DNA of 64,000 nt, taken from contig JAJOZX010005539.1 of the NCBI GenBank assembly GCA_023014485.1, positions 186,001-250,000 of the forward strand, read 5' to 3'. Positions 31,181 to 42,769 of the stretch are shown here, one piece after another; position 1 is the first letter of the stretch, and the number at the start of each line of letters is the position of its first letter. The notes beneath the pieces are model-generated. The model searched no databases. It saw only the letters and a list, made by a program, of their open reading frames with translations, and was not told the DNA's origin. This DNA is from Bathynomus jamesi. Its lineage: Eukaryota; Arthropoda; Malacostraca; Isopoda; Cirolanidae. The translations under genes were made by a program, and so were the position numbers.

Positions 31181-31901
31181 TAGAAAACTGATGAGTGGGT
31201 AGTTGGGAGGTAACGAAAATGGTTCACTGAGTAGGTAGGTAGTTAATCTAACAATTATTAAATTCCTTTTATGTCAATAACTGGGTGGATGAAACCAATT
31301 GGTTGCTCACCAGAGTTATTCTCCACACTAGTATTTATATACTGTGTGACAAGAGCCTGCTCGGTAATAGATATACATTACCGATCAACCAACCGAGGAA
31401 AAAAGTAAGAGGACGCTGGTGGAAAAAGCCCCGCGAAAAAGAGAACAAGGGAGTAAGAAAACGAGGAACGGGGCGAGAGGACGGAACGGGAGAAGGGAGA
31501 AGAACAGACAACGAAAAAAGATCCCCACCAGCAAGTACGCTCTTAACAATTAAACAAGACGGGAAAAGGGACTCTCTAATAACTAGCAGTAAGTGACTAA
31601 TTGTGTTTTTAACCCAGTTAAAAGTAAAAGCATTAAATTAAGCTGGGTCAGACAAATTAGGCCTACATTGTGGTCTAAGACCTAGCATCAACTCATAGCT
31701 TAACAAAGGTGAAGGTAGATTGCCCTAACCTAATTGGGTGAGGAATCCTACTGTGGACCTCAATTTATCTGCCCGCTCTGGACCATTTCCGGAATCTCTA
31801 GGCTGACCCCTACAAGGCTAGACTTGATCTACTCTATAGTTAGACTGGAGATATAAGGGGTGGGTTAATTGGGGACCAATTCATACATAGCATTTTTCAC
31901 A
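31181..31901 (+). repeat. BEL 2 5' LTR
   Basis: Starts TAGAAAACTGATGAG (the 3' copy has TGG) and ends GCATTTTTCACA; followed by TTGGTGGTCCGTGTGTGG, the likely primer-binding site. The forward ORF inside it is incidental. Confidence 0.9.
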
Positions 31902-32437
31902 TTGGTGGTCCGTGTGTGGGGAATTTACAAACCTTAACCTTACTTAACAAAAATTGCAGAATTAGGCTAAATGGTCTAGCCTAAGCCCAACCTAATCAAG
32001 CCTAAAGTAACAAACTTGCCTAATTAGTTCTACAACCTAGGGCCTAACTAGGAAACATTTACATTTAAGGAGTCTCATTCTCTTATAAGCTTAGACCTGA
32101 GTGACACATAAGTACTTGGGGGGGATTAAACCAAATTTAAAACTTGACTGTTTTGTCTGTGATCTCTCCTCTGGTAATTTCTTCTTGTCCCCTATATTTC
32201 ATTACGATCCCCAGTTAAACAACATTAGTGAACAAGCATTTAAAATGCATACAACTCCAAGCATCCAATTCTTCTTTTAAGGAAGAATCACTCAACAGAT
32301 TTTTTTCAACAGGCACATGCATTCCTTGCAATCTGTGTGTATATATATATGTATATATACACTATACTCTTTACATGTGCCACAAATACACTCAACCTAT
32401 CTGAACATAAGCAAGGATTGCATGGGTTACTCAAAAG
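31902..32437 (+). other. BEL 2 leader, non-coding
   Basis: Runs from the primer site to the tandem array; several CCTAACC/GCCTAA-rich stretches and a short (TA)n at 32338. No credible coding region. Confidence 0.6.
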
Positions 32438-33060
32438 GGTCTTATGGCCTACTTTGGCCATAGCCCAAACACTGAACCTTGGTCTTATGGCCTACTTTGG
32501 CCATAGCCCAAACACTGAACCTTGGTCTTATGGCCTACTTTGGCCATAGCCCAAACACTGAACCTTGGTCTTATGGCCTACTGTGGCCATGAGCCAAACA
32601 ATAAAGGTCTTATGGCCTACCTTGGCCATGGGCCAAACAATAAGGGTCTTATGGCCTACCTTGGCCATGGGCCAAACAATAAAGGTCTTATGGCCTACCT
32701 TGGCCATGGGCCAAACAACTGAACCTTGGTCTTATGGCCTACCTTGGCCATGAGCCAAACAATAAAGGTCTTATGGCCTACCTTGGCCATGGGCCAAACA
32801 ATAAAGGTCTTATGGCCTACCTTGGCCATGGGCCAAACAATAAAGGTCTTATGGCCTACCTTAACCATGGGCCAAACAACTGAACCTTGGTCTTATGGCC
32901 TACCTTGGCCATGAGCCAAACAATAAAGGTCTTATGGCCTACCTTGGCCATGGGCCAAACAATAAGGGTCTTATGGCCCACCTTGGCCATGGGCCAAACA
33001 ACAATTGAACCTTGGTCTTATGGCCTCCCTTGGCCAGAGACCAAACAATACAAAATAAGA
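32438..33060 (+). repeat. Tandem array with 161-bp higher-order period in BEL 2
   Basis: Fifteen units beginning GGTCTTATGGCCTAC at 32438, 32481, 32524, 32567, 32606, 32645, 32684, 32728, 32767, 32806, 32845, 32889, 32928, 32967 and 33013. Spacing alternates 43-44 and 39 bp, giving a higher-order block 39+39+39+44 = 161 bp that repeats from 32606 to 32767 to 32928. As 161 is not a multiple of three, the apparent ORFs are not one protein. Confidence 0.95.
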
Positions 33061-33226
33061 CCCAGACTATGGATAAACCAAAGACTGTTCCCAGAGACCA
33101 ACTAGCTACAGCCAAACAGACAAAACTTGATACTGTAGAATCAAATGTGACCAACTGTAATACATGAACACCTATATTACAGAACTTTAATATAACTGTA
33201 GCCTCAAAGACAGTGATAAACACAGT

Positions 33227-34400
33227 TTGAATGATTGCCTGATTGAGGGTCCTAATCTCATTTCTGACCTTGTGAAGATCTTACTGAGGTTCAGGTTAGA
33301 TAAATATGCCGTACAAAGTGACATTTCAAAGGCATTTTTGAGAATAAATCTTGAAAATGAATATGATAAGAACCAACTTAGGTTCTTATGGTTCAAGGAT
33401 CCATTTGATTTGAATAAAGGGTTCATAACCTATAGATTTAATGTTGTGGTGTTTGGAGCCAATTGCTCACCTAGCCTATTAGCATTGACAATTAGACATC
33501 ATTTGAACCAGTTTAATAACTCTTTAACATTGAACTTCCTCAAGGAACATTTTTACGTAGACAATCTAATAGGCTCAACAACAACAAGATCTGAATTATC
33601 TGAAGTCTATGAACACTCAAAACATTATGCAACAAGGTAACTTTGAACTTAGATAGTGGATTTCAAATGATGAGGATTTAAACAAAAAGATTTTAAAGGA
33701 TAATAATGGTCTTACTGAGCCATCAGACAGAGTTAAAACTTTAGGTATGAACTGGTATTTGGATGCAACTTCTAACAGTCATGATTCAATCTGTATTAAA
33801 GGTTTTAAACTTGATGAGGAAGCAAATACTAAAAGACAAATATTATCAGAGGCTTCCAAAATTTTTGATCCCATGGGTCTATTCCTGCCTTCAACAATAA
33901 AATCAAAGATTCTCCTCCAAGAAATTTGGAGGACAAATGTTGGGTGGGATGATCCAATAATAAATGAAGATCAAAAATCTTGGAAGAAGTTAGCTGCTGA
34001 TTTAACAAAAGTGCAGAACATTAAAATTCAAAGGTGCTGTGGGTTTAGGGATAAGCCCCAGAGACTTCATGTGTTTGCTGATGCAAGCACACAAGCTTAT
34101 GGTGCTGTGCGTATCTTGTAAGTCCTACAGAAAGTCATCTAATTTATGCAAAAGGGAAAGTTGCACCTCTCAAACCTACCCGAACCATACCTCAACTGGA
34201 ACTATTGGCTGCTGCATTAGCCATTAAAACCATTTCATTGCTTAAGGATGCTTACCATGATGTGAACATAACTGATATCCACATCTGGCTTGACAGTCAG
34301 ATTTGTCTTGCCTGGATACGGAATGATAGCATTAATAGTAAGAATATCTTTGTAAGAAATAGGCTAAAAGAAATAGCTGAAGCTAATGAAAGCCTACAAG
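33227..34400 (+). pseudogene. BEL 2 reverse transcriptase / RNase H
   Basis: Starts mid-domain at LNDCLIEGPNLISDLVKILL, with VQSDISKAFLRINL (catalytic Asp), VVVFGANCSPSLLALTIRHH and HFYVDNLIGSTTT (the YVDD position reads YVDN). The 33747-34121 part holds ILSEASKIFDPMGLFLPSTI and the RNase H start LHVFADASTQAYGAV; 34205 onward holds the RNase H block ITDIHIWLDSQICLAWI. Frameshifts fall at about 33640 and 34115. The reverse copy (BEL 3) shares YVDN, so this is a family trait rather than decay. Confidence 0.9.
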
Positions 34401-34406
34401 TAAACT

Positions 34407-35040
34407 CAGTGGCGGTTCCTCATATGGGCAATATGGGCAGCCGCACCGGGCGGCATTTGTGGAGGGGCGGCATGAGCGCCTGCAAAAAAAATAAAAATAA
34501 AAATAAGAATAAATAAATAAAGAAATAAATAAAAATAAAAAATAAAATAAAATAAATAATAAAAGATCAATGACTTTGCATCAAGGAAGGTAAGAAGAGT
34601 CAGGCTTTAGATGGCAGTTGTGCTGTGGTGCAATTTATTTTGTTTCTTGTTCAAAGTGTAGCATAATAATTACCCTCTCTTAAGTGTCTTATTCTATTTA
34701 TGTGATAGAGCATTTGTACAATTTAGAAATTTGATTCTCTAGTTTATTTATGGCAGTTGTGCAATTTAATTTGTATTTTTCCTGTTCATAGTATCATAAT
34801 TACATACTCTTAAGTGAGTTATTCTATTTACGTGATGAAGGATTTGTAAAATTCAGAAATTTGAGTCTTTGTTTTGGTTCTGAAGTTCCAACAATTAGTC
34901 CAATAAAAAGTTATTTTGTGAAAGAGTTATGTCTGTCCTTTATTTTGGGGGGATTCGAATGTGTGTGTGTTGGCGAACAGGGGGGGGGGCGCTGAAGGTG
35001 AGGTTCGCCCAGGGCGTCATGTAAGCTAGGACCGCCACTG
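34407..35040. mobile_element. hAT MITE inserted in BEL 2
   Basis: 634 bp. Ends CAGTGGCGGTTCCT and AGGACCGCCACTG are inverse except for two bases; the flanks AGTAAACT (34399-34406 and 35041-35048) are a perfect 8-bp duplication. Contains an A-rich AAATAAATAAAT tract and two ATTTAGAAATTTGA-type internal repeats; no transposase. Confidence 0.95.
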
Positions 35041-35048
35041 AGTAAACT

Positions 35049-36439
35049 TTCACTATGTTCCAACTAAACAAAATCCAGCAGACTTTCTGACCAGAGGTTT
35101 ATCCTACAAGTTGTTGAAGTCAAACAAAACTTGGTTTATGGGACCTAAGTGGCTCTGTAATACAGACCAATGGCCTGTGGAACAAGTTAACGACATTAAA
35201 TTTAATCTTTTCAAATGAAAAGGTTGAACCAATCACTAATTATGAACAGTATTCTGATTTCAGCAAACTTGTCAGGGTCACAGCCTACTGTTTGAGGTTT
35301 GCTCACAACTGTTTAACTACAATTAACAAACAGCTAAATAAAAACAATCATAATTATACAGAAGTTGCAACCAAGTACTGGATAGGCCATGCACAACAAA
35401 AAGAGTACAATAAAGAGTTAGAATTCTTGACTAATGGGAAACAAACAAAAGAACCTGTACCATCAGTAGTTGTGGATCTAAACTTGTTCAGAGATGAGGA
35501 AGGCCTTCTAAGGTGTAAAGGGAGATTAGACAAATCAAAACTGTCATACAAAAGAAACATCCAATCCTTTTACCTAGATTTAGCTATTTGACAACATTAA
35601 TCATCAGAAAAACACACAATGATGTACATCATATGGGGGTACCACAGACACTAACTACATTAAGAAAAACTTATTGGATACCCAAGGGAAGGATCACTGT
35701 TAAAACAGTCCTGAGTGAGTGTGTCACATGTAGGCGTATTCATGCTAGGCCCTATAGGAAACCAAATCCTCCTGCTTTGCCAGAGGAGAGAGTTACTCTC
35801 AACAGACCCTTTGAGACTGTAGGCATTGACTATACAGGAGCATTGACTGTAGGGGTGGTTGACACTGAACAAAAAATGTACATTGTACTGTTTACATGTG
35901 CTGCCTCACGAGCTGTTTATCTGGATGTTGTGGAGGACCTTACAGCAGAATCTTTTGTTGCTGTCTTTAAGAGATTCTGTGCACGACATTCAGTACCCAA
36001 GACAGTTTGGACTGACAATGCTACATATTTCAAGGCTGGTGAACAAGTCATCCACGACTTGTTAAGCGATGAACTCACACAATTATATATACAAAATTCA
36101 AACATAAAGTGGAAGTATATTCCGGTTGCCTCTCCTTGGTATGGTTCTATCTGGGAGAGGAATATACAAACAGTAAAGAATTGCTTGAAGAAAGCAATTG
36201 GTAAAAAACAGATACACTTATTTGAGTTGCTCACTCTCCTGGCTGAGATTGAGAACATCATCAACAACAGACCACTCACTTATGTGAGTGACAACATTAA
36301 TGACCCGGAACCATTAACTCCAAATCATTTGATTCGGGGAGAACAAGTTAGTCTCCTGCCGGACTACAATATAGACTCTTCAGAAGACCAAACTGGACTC
36401 AACGACACGATGAACTCCAGACTAAGTTACAACACTTAA
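35049..36439 (+). pseudogene. BEL 2 RNase H end and integrase
   Basis: After the MITE, coding resumes with HYVPTKQNPADFLTRGLSYK. The 35292-35591 segment precedes the integrase zinc region, then 35588-36439 shows HNDVHHMGVPQTL, CVTCRRIHARPYRKP (C-x2-C), the DDE core VGIDYTGALTVG, WTDNATYFKAG and ASPWYGSIWERNIQTVKNCL, and NNRPLTYVSDNINDPEPLTP. Small frameshifts at about 35590 and 36385 break continuity, and the C-terminal DUF5641-like region continues at 36482-36895 (VLIHDSTPRQYWPLARVLEL). Confidence 0.9.
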
Positions 36440-37152
36440 CTGGAGTTAAAGATCATTTTATTAAACTGGAAAACTGAGTACTTGATGGGTCTAAGGGAGA
36501 GACATAAACAAATGATTAAGAAGGATTGGTCTGACACAATTAAGGTAGGGGACCTTGTTCTCATACATGACAGTACTCCAAGACAATACTGGCCTCTGGC
36601 TAGAGTTTTAGAACTCAGACCAGGGGCAGACGGGGTAACAAGAGTGGTCAAATTAAGGACTTCAACGGGTGACACAACAAGAGACATTTCTCTTTTGTAC
36701 CCTTTAGAGTCTGGACCCAAAACAATGGACTTTGGAGAACCTTCTCCACTGACAGTAACAACTGGAGACACTGAACTTCCAGTAACTATTCCTTTGACAG
36801 TAGGAGTGGTAACGCATCCTACTACAACATTGACAGACACAAGACCTCAGCGACAAACAGCATTAAAGGCGCGACTATTTTTACAACAAAAATAGATGCT
36901 GGGGAATTGTAATTTTATCTTCTAACTTTCACTTTTTCTTTTCTTATGGTAAAGACCATAGACAGTTTCATCCTATGGATGTATATTTTCTCTTCTAATT
37001 AAATGCTACACCTTCTCCATGAGAAGGTGAGGATAGTCACTGTTAATCAGATTAACAGGCATTTACAGTCAAATAGTTAGCTAGTCTACACTCAGACATA
37101 AAAATTGGTGACAATGACACCAAAATTTTTATCTCCCGGGGCCCCCAGTATA

Positions 37153-37872
37153 TGGAAAACTGATGAGTGGGTAGTTGGGAGGTAACGAAAATGGTTCACT
37201 GAGTAGGTAGGTAGTTAATCTAACAATTATTAAATTCCTTTTATGTCAATAACTGGGTGGATGAAACCAATTGGTTGCTCACCAGAGTTATTCTCCACAC
37301 TAGTATTTATATACTGTGTGACAAGAGCCTGCTCGGTAATAGATATACATTACCGATCAACCAACCGAGGAAAAAACTAAAGGACGCTGGTGGAAAAAGC
37401 CCCGCGAAAAAGAGAACAAGGGAGTAAGAAAACGAGGAACGGGGCGAGAGGACGGAACGGGAGAAGGGAGAAGAACAGACAACGAAAAAAGACCCCCACC
37501 AGCAAGTACGCTCTTAACAATTAAACAAGACGGGAAAAGGGACTCTCTAATAACTAGCAGTAAGTGACTAATTGTGTTTTTAACCCAGTTAAAAGTAAAA
37601 GCATTAAATTAAGCTGGGTCAGACAAATTAGGCCTACATTGTGGTCTAAGACCTAGCATCAACTCATAGCTTAACAAAGGTGAAGGTAGATTGCCCTAAC
37701 CTAATTGGGTGAGGAATCCTACTGTGGACCTCAATTTATCTGCCCGCTCTGGACCATTTCCGGAATCTCTAGGCTGACCCCTACAAGGCTAGACTTGATC
37801 TACTCTATAGTTAGAATGGAGATATAAGGGGTGGGTTAATTGGGGACCAATTCATACAGAGCATTTTTCACA
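37153..37872 (+). repeat. BEL 2 3' LTR
   Basis: 720 bp, begins TGGAAAACTGATGAG and ends CATTTTTCACA. Preceded by CCCGGGGCCCCCAGTA, conserved at the same place in BEL 3. Confidence 0.92.
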
Positions 37873-38176
37873 ATTTATTGAAAACGATTCTTTCTACAGA
37901 AATCGATGTTGGTGGTCAATTTTTGAAAAAAGAAATTCTAATGAAGAAATATCATTATTTGTACGAAACAAAACATCTTTTATTCCATTGCTTTCTAACC
38001 TTGAAGATACATAGCATTTCAACATACATGGATCAAAAGATGCAAAATAATGCTTATTGTTGCCTACTTATAACTTTATTTATACTTTAAAAAGTTTTCT
38101 CTGTGGTGCCCCCTTCCCTTGGTGCCCTAAGCACGTGCTTATTTTGCTTAATGGTTAATCCAGGCCTGGGTGTATC

Positions 38177-38279
38177 ATTAAATATTTTATGAAAAAAGTA
38201 CATTATAGCCAAAACAGGAAATATATTTTATTAAAAAAAGTACATTTCAACAAATTTGCACAACGTAAGATATATATTT
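38177..38279. other. AT-rich spacer
   Basis: Contains two AAAAAAAGTACATT-like repeats; no gene seen. Confidence 0.5.
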
Positions 38280-38620
38280 TCTTAGTCAGTTTTGAATGGC
38301 AATTCAATATATTGTACTGTTTTAACCGCGCGTGAGCGGGTGAAAAGACGAATATTAATTGAATATAGGTTTAATTCGCGTAACCTTTCCCAGTAATTTA
38401 GTTCTTTGCACCCCTTGATCTTAGCTGTGAAGCTTCTCTGAATCCCTTCCAACTGTCTAATGTCTTCTTTTTTATATGGGGATGTTAGGACCGAGCAGTA
38501 TTCCAATTTGGGTATGATCAGTGTTTTCAGTAGAGGAATCATTATATTCCTATCCCTTCGTTTAAAGGTTCTCAGTATCTGCCCAGTTATTCTCTTTGCT
38601 CTGTTTACTGCTATATGCTA
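38280..38620 (-). pseudogene. CR1-like LINE reverse transcriptase C-terminus
   Basis: Reverse frame: LLKTLIIPKLEYCSVL, then DIRQLEGIQRSFTAKIKG and LNYWERLRELNLYSINIRL. The 'P-x-LEY...L-E-x-x-Q-R...ERL..L.L.S...R' pattern is the thumb/connection region of CR1/L2-like LINEs. It ends PFKTD and a stop, perhaps a fragment of the same family as 47860-50984, whose copy lacks this end. Confidence 0.75.
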
Positions 38621-38650
38621 TCTTATTTAGCTATCTTGCTATCTTTTACT

Positions 38651-38652
38651 AT

Positions 38653-38690
<38 letters not shown>

Positions 38691-38708
38691 GTGTGTGTGT
38701 GTGTGTGT
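38651..38708. repeat. (TA)n-(GT)n microsatellite
   Basis: Compound dinucleotide tract, TA then TG. Confidence 0.95.
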
Positions 38709-38710
38709 CG

Positions 38711-39672
38711 TGCGGACCACTTTCCACACAATGGTTAATGACATCTTTGCATTTAGAAGAGTCGTGGATCGGGGGCGTTGGTCCTTGATGAATTGACGTG
38801 GCCTTGGCCGGGAAACATCTGAGTGAAGTAAATATTATAACTCAACGCACGAAATTAATCAAAATTAAATTTGTATGTAGGACTGAAGAAAACTGATTTC
38901 TTTTCAGGTGAGTCTTGTTTCACTCTTCAGGTCGCTTATTGAATAATTTCTGCGGAAGGAGGCGCAGAAGAGAAAGACAAAATTTATAACCTCGAATTTT
39001 CTACCGCTGATGGTCAGTTCTTTATTGGATGAAGGTTAATGCAGAAATTGAAAGGGAGGAGGTTCACCCTCCTTGGTCTAAGGCTACGGCAATACGGCAT
39101 GAATAATTTAATTTCTAATACAAAAAATAAATAAGCTTAGATTTCGGGGGAGTGCAGTATGAAGGTTAAATTTTCTCCTAGCTGAAGACCTAAGGAATCC
39201 ATAATGGTGAGCTTAAATTTAACAGAGCTAACAAAATTTAGAAAGATTACCATTTAAAAAAAATAAATAAATTTAAAAAAATTGTAAAGAGTGTACATTC
39301 TTTAGTGGGAGCATAATGTCGAATTGTGCACTGAGTATATTTGTAGTATTTAGTGGATTACACAGTGTAATAACAATAACAGTAATAGTAATAAGTTATT
39401 TATAATTAGTAGTCTACAAAATGTAGGAATTTTTTAGAATACAAGAGATCATTCGTTACTTCGGAGTTTAAGTGAATTTAAATAATATTTCTACGTTTTT
39501 ATCGTCAACTTGGGTAACGATTATTCTAAATTGTAATCTGGGTTGGATTTTAACTTTACATGAGAATCTATTATTAGTCAAGGACGTAGGAGGGAAAGGG
39601 AGTTGGAAACAAAACATAGAATTAGCATAGGGCGCATAAATCGCATAAATGTAACATGCAACATAGATTGTG

Positions 39673-39715
<43 letters not shown>

Positions 39716-40540
39716 GGTTCAGACACTGAGGCCTGTTTTTTATTATATTCAACCAAAATTGAAAACTTTCGTAAGCATAGCGACAGTTCTGGGAAAGTAA
39801 ACGATTCAGCATTCACAGAGTAGCTGGACGAACATTGCAATAGTCATACACATGAACGTAATTACACGTAAGGACATTTCTCACATCGTCATGAACGGAT
39901 ATGTATGCAAGCAGAAACGCCAGAAAGTATACATATTGTATGTACATCGCGGAGCGCGTTGTATTGTGTCTGTAAATTGAATGAACGCGAGTAGACATGA
40001 ACTGATAGGTCGATAGGGCATAGGTAGATAATAAATAGATGAATGAATAAGTAACTCAAGAATAGTTAAAGATAATTTAAAGTTATTTACGTTATGGCAG
40101 AAATCAATAAATGATAAAAGCAAGAAGAAAAATACTAATTTAACATTATTCAATTCAAGAAGGAACATTTAATACGCAAATGAGCGCCGCCAACAACATT
40201 TACACGGTATCGACGTTATCCATGACACAACATATAAATAATGACTTGTCACTTGTATAGTATAAATTATGGGAAAGTTACCATACACTGAATGCTAATT
40301 ATCTCAGTTTGAAAATTAGTATTCACTCTATGAAAAATGCGAAAGGAATCAATTTACTTTAGGACGTCACAGACATAGTCCATCAAATTATACAATATAC
40401 GTTAATTCATAATTAATACGTTATAGTTACTTAATTCGGATGTACAAGTCATTATAGGGGAAAATAAGAGGAAATGAATTAGAGAGACACGGTAATGAAG
40501 GGTTTGCGGCCTTGGTACGAGAATGAGTGAACTAGTGAAT
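38711..40540. other. No recognised gene; (GA)n at 39676-39712
   Basis: About 1.8 kb of AT-rich sequence without motifs I recognise. The only clear feature is an 18-unit GA microsatellite. Confidence 0.5.
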
Positions 40541-40549
40541 AAATATATA

Positions 40550-40787
40550 CAGTGCGTTCGAAAAGTCTCTCCGCAGTCAACCAACACTTTAAAAAAAGTG
40601 TTTGACAACAAGTGTAGACGAGTTGCTCTGTGCCTGCAAAATGGTGGAAAACACTTTTAACACATGCTGTAAAATCAAAAGTTTATGTAATAAAATCACT
40701 AAATCATGGTTCAATGAAAACATTGTAGTTTTTCCAATTTCCTATGCGTTTAACATAGCACTGCGGAAAGACTTTTCGAACGCACTG
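40550..40787. mobile_element. Mariner-type MITE
   Basis: 238 bp. Terminal repeats CAGTGCGTTCGAAAAGTCTC and its inverse (one mismatch in the first 28 bases) are flanked by TA on both sides. The interior has a degraded C-terminal transposase-like stretch (NGG-x-HF-x-HML near 40640). Probably an internally deleted mariner. Confidence 0.9.
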
Positions 40788-40789
40788 TA

Positions 40790-41181
40790 CAATTATATAC
40801 AATAATAATAATAATACCTATCAAATTACATGAATTTGGGGCTGAAATAGGTAAATGAGTAAGGAAGTACAAACAAGGATTTAAACCACATCACATTAAA
40901 TATAGATGCATAATCTGATCAAATTTATGAAGGGGTGAATGGGGTTGAGAATAATTATTATGATTTCCATGACAATTGGGAAGTTGGGAAAATGGGAATA
41001 ATTCGGGTAAAAAATCTATAACAATTTAAAAAGTTATTTATCTTGGTTGTACTTCAAAGGATGGAAATGATATTAAGGGACATTCGCTTTTTTTGAGATA
41101 ATTTCTAATAGCACAGACATGGGTACAATCCGAACATGGGAATGGTCGATCGCATGATTGTGACATATACTCGTATATATA
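40790..41181. other. No recognised feature
   Basis: AT-rich; begins with (AAT)n. No ORF or repeat boundary recognised. Confidence 0.5.
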
Positions 41182-41378
41182 CAAAGCTGGGCACAAACCG
41201 TTAATCCGTTAATCGTTAATTAACGAAGTTAACTTTTTCGTTAACGATTTAACTTTTAAGTTAACTTTGAAAATCATTATCGGACTAATTAACTTCCGTT
41301 ACATTTAACTTCCGTTAACTCAAGTCCGTTAACCCAAAAAATTCATAAATAAACGTTTAAAAGTTTCTATTATTTTCA

Positions 41379-41645
41379 GTGCTGAGCAGGTGCGCAATTA
41401 ATCCGCCACTGTTAATAGTGATGAACGAATTTCCATTTCCGCAGTGCAAAATCAGGCGATATATTTGTTTCCGTCGCCACAATTTGTGTCTTACCAAATA
41501 TGGTAGTTATTTATGGCATTGGTTTGAGCAAAACATGGTCGACTGTAAAATCAGGCGGAAAGATTTGCCATTTGAGTTGAATGTTTCAACTTCTTTGAAG
41601 AAATATCACGAGCATTTTAAGGCACTTTCAATAATATATATGTAA
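41379..41645 (+). pseudogene. hAT transposase N-terminal remnant
   Basis: Frame with LCLTKYGSYLWHWFEQNMVD, then CKIRRKDLPFELNVSTSLKK and YHEHFKAL. The W-x-x-F...C-x-x...F-x-x-STS-L-x-x-H-x-x-x-H arrangement looks like a degraded BED-type zinc finger found at the start of many hAT transposases; at least one cysteine is missing. The assignment rests on this pattern and its location inside hAT ends. Confidence 0.5.
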
Positions 41646-42060
41646 CAATTACAACAAATAACTACATTCGTTTCATTTGCAGTCTGTCTCTTGCGCAACA
41701 TGTTTGTGCTAGTGAATATTTAAAAATAATCGTTGTCAAGTAAGCCATGTATATTTATAATATGTCTGTGAGTACCTTATTAGTAGTCTCCTTGATACAT
41801 TTCAAGAACCATAAAACTGATCAGGTAAGATTTCAATTCTCATGTCACTTTGATGACATAAATTAAGTCAATTGATGTCTTACAATGGGAGCGTTTTCAC
41901 CTTAACCCTTTATGTCCTGGCGGTACTTCTAGGTACCACATCTTTAAAATCTCCATAATTATTTTTCTACCCGGTTGATCCTGCCGGTACTTTCAAGTCC
42001 CAATGTGAATTAGTTTCTTTATGAGATAATAGATGGCGTTGAGAAGTAAATGTGAGCGTG

Positions 42061-42492
42061 TGGCGCCAGAGGCCATGAAGCAGCAGTCCAACGAAGTGGG
42101 CAGCAACAGTGGAGGGCAGCAACAACGAGGAGGAGGAGGAGGAGGATGACTTCTTCAGTGCTGTCATCCAGACAAAAGAGAGCAGCAGAAGCCACAGGTC
42201 ACTCAAGGGCAAGGCCCAGAACTTGGTCAAGACCTGGCTGGAGACCAACTCCAAGGACTTGCTGACAGATGCTGCCTTCTTGGGTGAGCAAGTGTTGGTG
42301 GACTTGTTCATCAAGTTCAACACAGCCATCCCCTCCAGTGCTGCAGTGGAGCGTTTGTTCTCTATGGGCAAGGACATCCTGAGGGCCAAGAGATCATCCC
42401 TGTCTGATGAAAACTTTGATATGCTAATTTTCATGAAGGGCAACATGCATCTCATGGACAAAATGGAGAACGAGAAGAAGAGGGAAAATTAA
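42061..42492 (+). pseudogene. hAT transposase C-terminal domain
   Basis: After an acidic run (NNEEEEEEDDFF), the segment contains FIKFNTAIPSSAAVERLFSM followed by GKDILRAKRSSLSDENFDML and IFMKGNM, the hAT dimerisation domain with its catalytic Glu in AAVERLFS. It ends KREN. The frame is open, but the catalytic Asp residues upstream are absent, so no active transposase is encoded. Confidence 0.85.
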
Positions 42493-42667
42493 ATTATATA
42501 TATATTGTGTTTTCATTTTTTTTATAATAAAAGTTAACGTTAACGGTTTATCGGTAACTTCCGTTACATGTTTAACGAATTAACGGATTAACGGTTAACG
42601 AAGTTAACTTTTTGGTTAACGGATTAGCGGTTAACGAAGTTAACTTTTTGGTTAACGGTGCCCACCA

Positions 42668-42670
<3 letters not shown>

Positions 42671-42730
<60 letters not shown>
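42671..42730. repeat. (TA)n microsatellite
   Basis: About 30 TA units adjoining the hAT right end. Confidence 0.95.
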
Positions 42731-42732
<2 letters not shown>

Positions 42733-42769
42733 GTGCAGTGTTCCCAGACTAAAGACCAGATAAGGGACA

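Larger units (their letters stand above)
31181..37872 (+). mobile_element. BEL/Pao LTR retrotransposon 2
   Basis: LTRs at 31181-31901 and 37153-37872, about 720 bp each and nearly identical. The flanks TTTTA and ATTTA differ by one base. The element goes from LTR and leader directly into a tandem array and then RT; no gag or protease is recognisable. It carries a 634-bp MITE at 34407-35040. BEL 3 at 61181-64000 is the same family in reverse. Confidence 0.93.
30832..38168. mobile_element. Non-autonomous hAT-type element hosting BEL 2
   Basis: Ends CAGGGCCGGATTAA and TTAATCCAGGCCTG are inverted repeats. The flanks GGTGTATC (30824-30831 and 38169-38176) form a perfect 8-bp duplication. Excluding BEL 2, its own length is only about 0.64 kb (30832-31180 plus 37873-38168), without a transposase. 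TGCCCTAAGCAC occurs near both ends in inverted orientation. Confidence 0.93.
41182..42670 (+). mobile_element. hAT deletion derivative with GTTAACG subterminal repeats
   Basis: The left end CAAAGCTGGGCAC and right end GTGCCCACCACTG resemble the CAGTGGTGGGCAC ends of a common hAT group. Both sides carry many GTTAAC/CGTTAA motifs (41200-41340 and 42530-42660). The flanks TATATATA on both sides could be an 8-bp duplication but lie in (TA)n. N- and C-terminal transposase parts remain; the catalytic core is deleted. Confidence 0.85.

Noticed and set aside
32438..33060. Repetitive protein encoded by the 39/43-bp array
   Set aside because: The higher-order period of 161 bp is not a multiple of three, so frames shift between blocks; ORFs restart in each frame.
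34205..34516. ORF running from BEL RNase H into Lys/Asn repeats
   Set aside because: The C-terminal part is an A-rich tract of the inserted MITE, not a protein fusion.
38711..40540. Search for a host gene in the longest unassigned stretch
   Set aside because: Only short AT-rich frames, no domain, no convincing exon with splice sites.
41968..41990. 18S rRNA gene start
   Set aside because: The match stops after about 20 bases; nothing downstream resembles rRNA.
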